Of a DNA stretch of 64,000 nt, positions 58,339 to 64,000 are shown one piece after another. A program made the translations under genes and the position numbers. The first letter of the stretch is position 1; each line of letters opens with the position of its first letter. Below the pieces are notes generated by a model. It worked only from the letters and a program-made list of their open reading frames with translations. It was not told where the DNA came from and made no database searches. The DNA lies in the NCBI GenBank assembly GCA_029891385.1, contig CM057227.1, forward strand, positions 95,919,818 to 95,983,817, given 5' to 3'. Source of the DNA: Erythroxylum novogranatense. Its lineage: Eukaryota; Streptophyta; Magnoliopsida; Malpighiales; Erythroxylaceae.

Positions 58339-59725
58339 GGTTCCAAGGATCTTGTCCTGGCAACCTGGTGAGCCATGGTTCCAAGGATCTTGTCTTGGAA
58401 ACCTGGCGGGGCGATGTCGAGGCTGAGCCATAGTTCCAAGGATCTTGTCTTGGCAACCTGGCGGGGCGATGTCGAGGCCGAGCCATGGTTCCAAGTATCT
58501 TGTCTTGGCAACCTGGTCGAGTGATGGTCGAGGCCGAGCCATGGTTCCAAGGATCTTGTCTTGGCAACCTGGCGGGGCGATGTCGAGGTTGAGCCATGGT
58601 TCCAAGGATCTTGTCTTGGCAACCTGACCGAACGATGGTCAAGGTCGAGCCATGGTTCCAAGGATCTTGTCTTGGCAACCTAGCGGGGATATGTCGAGGC
58701 CGAGCCATGGTTCCAAAGATCTTGTCTTGGCAACCTGGCGGGGCGATGTCGAGGTCGAGCCATAGTTCCAAGGATCTTGTCTTGGCAACCTGGCAGGGCG
58801 ATGTCGAGGCCGAGCCATGATTCCAAGGATCTTGTCTTGGCAACCTGACCGAGCGATGGTCGAGGTCGAGTCATGGTTCCAAGGATCTTGTCTTGGCAAC
58901 CTGGCGGGGCGATGTCGAGGCCGAGCCATGGTTCCAAGGATCTTGTCTTGGCAACCTGGCAGGGCGATGTCGAGGCCGAGCCATGGTTCCAAAGATCTTG
59001 TCTTGGCAATCTGGCGGGGCGATGTCGAGGCCGAGCCATGGTTCCAAGGATCTTGTCTTGGTAACCTGGCGGGGCGATGGTCGAGGCCGAGCCATGGTTC
59101 CAAGGATGCCGAGCCATGGTTCCAAGGATCTTGTCTTGGCAACCTGGCAGGGCGATGTCGAGGCCGAGCCATGGTTCCAAGGATCTTGTCTTAACAACCT
59201 GGCGGGGCGATGTCGAGGCCGAGCCATGGTTCCAAGGATCTTGTCTTGGCAACCTGGCGGGGCGATGTCGAGGCCGAGCTATAGTTCTAAGGATCTTGTC
59301 TTGGCAACCTGGCGGGGCGATGTCGAGGCCGAGCCATAGTTCCAAGGATCTTGTCTTGGCAACCTGGCAGAGCGATGTCGAGGCCGAGCCATGGTTCCAA
59401 GGATCTTGTCTTGGCAACCTAGCGGGGCGATGGTCGAGGCCGAGCCATGGTTCCAAGGATCTTGTCTTGGCAACCTGGCGGGGCAATGGTCGAGGTCGAG
59501 CCATGGTTCCAAGGATCTTGTCTTGGCAACCTGGCGGGGCGATGGTCGAGGCCGAGCCATGGTTCCAAGGATCTTGTCTTGGCAACCTGGCGGGGCGATG
59601 GTCAAGGCCGAGCCATGGTTCCAAGGATCTTGTCTTGGCAACCTGGCGGGGCGATGTTGAGGCCGAGCCATGGTTCCAAGGATCTTGTCTTGGCAACCTA
59701 GCCGAGAGATGGTCGAGACGATCGG
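58339..59725 (+). repeat. 55-56-bp tandem repeat array in G2
   Basis: About 24 copies of a unit with GGTTCCAAGGATCTTGTCTT followed by GGCAACCTGGCGGGGCGATG and TCGAGGCCGAGCCAT. Spacing between units is mostly exactly 55 bp (for example 58930, 58985, 59040) or 56 bp in the GATGGTCGAGG variant. It occupies the same place in G2 as the 74-bp array in G1. Because the unit is not a multiple of three and has few stops, it creates long false frames on both strands. Confidence 0.97.
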
Positions 59726-59911
59726 TTGGTGGAATTTTTTCCCTTTGCCAAATTTAGTGAAATGTTTTGCCAAGAAATTTGAAACCCTTTTATTAATGAT
59801 GACAAGGGCGCGGACCGTTAAAAACCCTGACTGGTGGGGCCAGTAAAAAGGTACCCACAGGTTGTGCACAATAAACAATAATAAACAAAGATTAACTAAT
59901 ATAAAGCTTAT

Positions 59912-61050
59912 CTACTGGTAGAACGTCTTCAGGTTTTGAGAGTTCCAGGGCCTCGATAGAATCTTCCCGTTCTCATCGCGCAGGATGTAGGAACCATGTC
60001 CGGCTTGCTTGATCACTTGATAGGGTCCTTCCCACGCCTGTTTGAGCTTTCCAGGATGCTTTCCAACCGCCTCGGCCTTTCACAGGATTTATCCGCCGAC
60101 CTTTATGTTGCTCAGCTTTACCCTTCTGTTGTAGAACTTCATTGCTTTTTGCTTGACGAATTTCGAACGAGCGGCTGCCCAATCCCTGTCTTCACTGAGA
60201 AGCACGAGTTCTGCACGGCAGGCTTCATTATTCTAATCTTCTTCATATCTCGACACTCTCTGGTTGTGCAACACCACTTCTACTGGAACTAGGGCTTCTG
60301 CCCCAAAGGTCATCCTGAATGGTGTTTCCCCTGTGGCTCCATTTGGGGTAGTCCTGTAAGCCCACAATACTTCATCTAGTTCGTCTACCCAAGCCTTACA
60401 TCCGTCTAAGCGCTTCTTGAGGGCGCTCATTATCTTTTTGTTAGTGTTCTCCGCAAGACCGTTGCTTTGAGGGTGAGTTACTGAAGTCAATTGGAGCCTT
60501 ATCTTTAGTCGCTCGCAGAAGTCTCTGAACTTGTCGTTGTCGAACTGCCGACCATTGTCCGTAACCAACACCATGGGCATCCCAAAGAGACTTAGTATAT
60601 TTCTTCGTACAAAATTTTCAATCTTCTACTCATTAATTGTAGCGACCGCTTCAGCTTCCACCTATTTGGTGAAGTATTCTACCGCTACTATCAGAAACTT
60701 CTTTTGCCCAGGACCGAGGGGGAAAGGTCCTAGTATATCCATTCCCCATTGAGCAAAAGGGATAGGATGGCTCACGATTTTCATCCTCTACGTCGACTGG
60801 TGAGGCAGGCTACTATTTTTCTGGCAAGCCTCACACCGGTTGACTTTTTCCTGACAGTCTCTCTTCACTGGCGGCTAGTAATACCCCTGTCTAATCAACC
60901 TATGAGCCAACATTCTACCCCCCACGTGATTTTCGCACATTCCTTCGTGGACTTTGGCCATTGCCTGTTCTGCCTCTTCTCCACTCAGGCATCGCAGTAG
61001 TGGCCAGTCATAAGATCGCTTGTACAAGATGTCATCAACGATCGCATATT
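59912..61050 (-). pseudogene. G2 pol: integrase
   Basis: Read from high to low coordinates: zinc-binding region (EVHEGMC-like, CEACQ), core start MDILGPFP, VLVTDNGRQFDND, SNGLAENTNKK with the catalytic Glu, VLWAYRTTPNGATGETPF, and C-terminal sequence ending at TAG 59912. Stops include TAG 60788, TAG 60662 (TGG in G1) and TAG 60626, and frameshifts follow 60233. It keeps the segment deleted in G1. Confidence 0.88.
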
Positions 61051-61059
61051 CATCCGCCT

Positions 61060-61720
61060 TTATCCTTAGTTACTTGGCCTCCAAGGTATCTTCGGGCTGC
61101 GTTCCCCCGAGGAGGTACTGTCTGATCGGTTCCATCCAACTCGATCGCTCAGCATTTGCGTCAAGGACTTCATTGGCTTTCTGAATGCTAGACCGATCTA
61201 GTCGCTCGACCAAAATGTTATTTCTTGCGTCTCGATCGGAGGCCATTTTGGAGAGTGCATCTGCTTTAGCATTTTGAGTCCGCTTCTATCCCCGCCGACC
61301 GAGTATTGCTCAAATTATTCAACTCCGCTTACCAACCTGTGTACTTGATCATTCTGCTCCCCTTGGCCTCGTACTGCCCGGTGACTTGACCAACTAATAC
61401 TTGGCTATCACTGTACACCTTCAGATGCTTTACCCCCATCTCTTTTGCTAATTGGAGGCCGACTATCAGAGCCTCGTATTCTGCTTCATTATTGGAGGCT
61501 TTAAATTCTAACCGAAGAGCGTATTCTACCTTTTCTTCCCGGTGCGGGCTGATCAGTACCACTCCTGCTCCGCACCCCTCAGCATTGGACGATCCATCGA
61601 CAAATAGGCTCCAGGCAGGGCGTTGCTCACCCTGCGAGTCAGATTGACTCATTTTTGCAACGAAGTCCACCAACACTTGAGCCTTGATCGTAGTTCGAGG
61701 CTTATATTGTATGTCGAACT
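61060..61720 (-). pseudogene. G2 pol: archaeal-type RNase H
   Basis: WSLFVDGSSNAEGCGAGVVL, NNEAEYEALIVGLQLAKEM and VYSDSQVLVGQVTGQYEAKG form the second RNase H of Tat elements. Here the first and middle Asp residues are kept. Frames break after TGQYEAKGSRMIKY. Confidence 0.88.
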
Positions 61721-62881
61721 CTCCCAGCTCTACCGCCCATTTTATTAATCTCCCCGAGGTCTCAGGCTTTTGAAGGCATTGCCTGAGCGGTTGGTCGGTC
61801 CATACCTCAATGGTATGACTCTAGAAGTAGGGTCTTAGCTTCCACGCTGTAGTTATCAAGGAGAGAGCCAACTTTTCTATGGGCGTATACCGTGTTTCTG
61901 GTCCGCTCAGCACCTTACTGACGTAGTAGATCAGGAATTGCTTATTTCCCTCCGATCGAACAAGGACTACGCTAGTCGCCCCCTTTGTAACTGCCAAATA
62001 CAGAATCAGATTCTCCCCCTCAACTGGGCTCTGTAAGACAGGCGGGCTGGTCAGATACTGCTTCAAGTGTTGAAATGCTCTTTCGCATTCATCCGGCCAG
62101 TGAATTGGATCACATCCGCTTTCCTCAAGATTTTGAAAAACGGGAGGCACTTGTCCCCCATCCTGGAGACGAATCTGCTCAAAGAAACTATCCGCCCGGT
62201 CAGTATCTGAACATCTTTCAAGCACCGCGGCGAGGGCATTTGGACGATAGCTTTGATCTTTTCTGGATTAGCTTCGATCCCTCGCTGAGTAATCATAAAC
62301 CCTAGGAATTTTCCAGATGCCACACCAAAGACGCATTTTTCCAGGTTCAGCTTCATCTGAAACTTATTAAGGGTCTGGAAGACTTCTTTGAGATCTTTCA
62401 AGTGCTCAGCGGCCGTCTTACTTTTGACGACCATATCATCCACATAGACCTCAACTGATCGACCGATCTATTTCTTGAAAACTTTCGTGACAAGCCGCTA
62501 ATAGGTGGCCCCCGCATTCTTCAAGCCGAACGGCATTACTTGGTAGCAATATGTGCCTTGGTCAGTTATAAAGGCAGTCTTCTCCTCGTCTTCGAGACTC
62601 ATTTGAATCTGATGGTAGCCCGAGAAGGCATCCAAGAAGCTGAGGAGCTCATGCCCTGACGTGGAGTCTACCAGTTGATCGATTTTGGGCTAAGGAAAAC
62701 TGTCCTTTGGGCATGCTTTATTTAAATCGGTGAAGTCAATGCACATTCTCCACTTTCCATTTTTCTTCTTCACGAGTACAACATTTGCCAGCCATTCGGG
62801 GTATTTGACTTCCCGCATGAACCTAGCGTTAAGCAATTTTTCTACTTCCTTCTCAATCACTTCCTGTCTTTCTTTACTTTG
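61721..62881 (-). pseudogene. G2 pol: reverse transcriptase and first RNase H
   Basis: YVDDMVVKS, GFMITQRGIEANPEKI, LTGRIVSLSRFVSRM and the RNase H with TRYTPIEKLALSL are present. Stops visible by comparison with G1 are TAG at 62498 and 62468 (Gln codons in G1), and a stop in the DSFP region near 62690. A one-base shift lies near 62100. Confidence 0.88.
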
Positions 62882-63750
62882 TCATCGCTTCTTCTGTCTA
62901 ACTGGCTTGCAGTCTTTTCGAATACCGAGAGAATGTGATGCAACCGATCGAGAAATTCCAAGCATATCGCTCGGTACCCAGGCGAAGACCGATCTATTTT
63001 CTACCAAGCAATCTGTGATTTCTTTGACTAGGCCCTTCTGAAGCTCGGAACCTAGATTTGTGAACTTGGAGCGGTCTGCTTCATCCAATACGACCCGCTG
63101 CGTTTCTTCTATGGGATTCATCCTCTCCGTTTCTTCATCGGCTCTCACGTCAGGAGAGCTCGTCAGGACTACCGCCCCGTCTAGAGTCCTTATTTCCGCT
63201 AAGTAGCATTCCCTAGAGATTCTCTGCTGACCCCTGACAACACCGATTCCATGGGGTGTTGGGAACTTCATTGCTTGGTAGTAGGTGGAGACGACCACTC
63301 TGAGGGCGTTTTGAGTGGCTCGACCTATTATCGCATTGTATGCCCCGCCAAACTTCACAATGAGGAACTCAACGTCCTTCTTTATCTGACACGTCTTTTG
63401 TTCGAATTTTACTTTCGAAACGACTCGGGCGAATGGGTAGGCTGATACTCCAGTTACCCCTTTGATAGGTCCTTCTATAGCGCGAGTCAATCCTCCGGTA
63501 TTCCATCTCGCCAAGGCATCATAATACAATAGGTCGACCGAGCTGCCCGTATCGATCATTACCCGCTTCACCTTGTTTCCGTCCATGTTCAGATTTATCA
63601 CGAGCGCGTCATCATGAGGAAAACTAACACCGTCAAGGTCAAATTCGTCGAACGGTATCATCTCATCATTCTGCCTCTTTCTTTTGGCCGATAAGTCTTC
63701 ACCGACCTTCCTGGCATACCTCTTTCCTCCTTTAACAGTGGACCCCCTGC
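62882..63750 (-). pseudogene. G2 pol: protease and linker to RT
   Basis: VMIDTGSSVDLLYYDAL active site, AYNAIIGRATQNAL, YYQAMKFPTPHGIG, then the linker VFAWVPSDMLGISRSVASHS. The frame stays open through the site where G1 has its TAG, and ends instead at TGA 62882-62884, where G1 has TGG. Confidence 0.9.
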
Positions 63751-63859
63751 TGCATTTCCACCAAAAATTATGTTAATGACCCTAACCGGTCAATCATCTT
63801 GTTGTCCAGTGTTTTTGTCGCTCTTGCCTCGGATCGTCCTCTCGCTTTAAGGCCGACCG

Positions 63860-64000
63860 TCAAGATTCTCATTCGCCTCCTCCATCATTCCTATCGTTTA
63901 CTTACAAGGTCGCCGCCATTGTCGGCCAACCGGTCTTATGCTCATTATCTCGATTGGCATTTTGTCTGTGCTTCAAAAATCGACCCAGCCTTCCCCTTTG
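63860..64000 (-). pseudogene. G2 gag C-terminal end (partial)
   Basis: The minus strand encodes KGRLGRFLKHRQNANRD, equivalent to GRLGRFVKREQNADWD after the G1 zinc knuckle. Gag continues beyond the window. Confidence 0.7.

Larger units (their letters stand above)
23921..64000 (-). mobile_element. Ty3/gypsy Tat-lineage retrotransposon G2, partial, split by two insertions
   Basis: The 3' LTR is at 23921-24339 and the element leaves the window within gag. Its own DNA is 23921-25028, 49232-51125 and 57713-64000; the rest is the CACTA element and G3. Gene order matches G1: antisense ORF with intron, tandem-repeat array, then minus-strand integrase, RNase H, RT and protease. It is a related but diverged copy of the same family. 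Its 5' LTR lies outside, so its target duplication cannot be tested. Confidence 0.92.

Noticed and set aside
58680..59696. Minus-strand open frame of 338 codons with repeats of the DPWNHGSAS type, and several plus-strand frames of the NLAGRCRGRAMVP type
   Set aside because: It lies wholly in the 55-bp tandem array. A unit of 55 bp cycles through all three frames, and a stop-poor unit then opens every frame on both strands. No start context or conserved neighbour supports a gene.

Overview
This is nuclear DNA of a flowering plant, most likely a eudicot. It holds one small cluster of host genes in a thick stack of nested transposable elements. The evidence for a plant is PELPK-type proline-rich cell-wall genes, Ty1/copia and Ty3/gypsy Tat-lineage retrotransposons, a CACTA (En/Spm) transposon with TNP2 and Transposase_24 genes, and GT-AG introns. 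I cannot name the species.

Layout. (1) 1-5474: a full-length but defective copia element (C1, minus strand) with both LTRs, primer-binding site and polypurine tract. (2) 6424-11875: a minus-strand tandem cluster of PELPK-like genes: one intact (534 aa), one shortened (112 aa) and one relic. (3) 12179-22370: a complete Tat-lineage gypsy element (G1) with a perfect 5-bp target duplication (CAATC). Its gag-pol is on the minus strand. A separate antisense (+) gene and a 74-bp tandem array lie between pol and the 3' LTR. (4) 23645-23885: a copia gag relic. Immediately after it a second Tat element (G2) starts at 23921 and runs off the right edge. (5) G2 is split twice. A 24.2-kb CACTA element (25029-49228, TSD CCA) sits 13 nt into its antisense ORF, and a 6.6-kb gypsy element (G3, 51126-57707, TSD GAGTG) sits in the second exon of the same ORF. 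(6) The CACTA element was itself hit, inside its TNP2 transposase gene, by an 8.7-kb non-autonomous LTR element (34241-42918, TSD GTACC). Almost all of that element is LTR (3.5 and 4.5 kb around a 609-bp interior). The CACTA also carries a fragment of a host type-1 protein phosphatase gene (47924-48250).

The nesting order reads directly from the target duplications: copia gag relic, then G2, then CACTA, then the long-LTR element; G3 entered G2 independently. Apart from the PELPK genes nothing here looks like a working host gene, and every transposon protein gene carries stops, frameshifts or insertions. The most intact transposon frame is the antisense gene of the Tat elements. In both copies its two exons are separated by a 79-81 nt GT-AG intron at the same place and phase, and the product has an acidic/basic motif followed by a long coiled coil. 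All element boundaries, domains and frames were read by eye; family names come from recognised motifs, not database searches.
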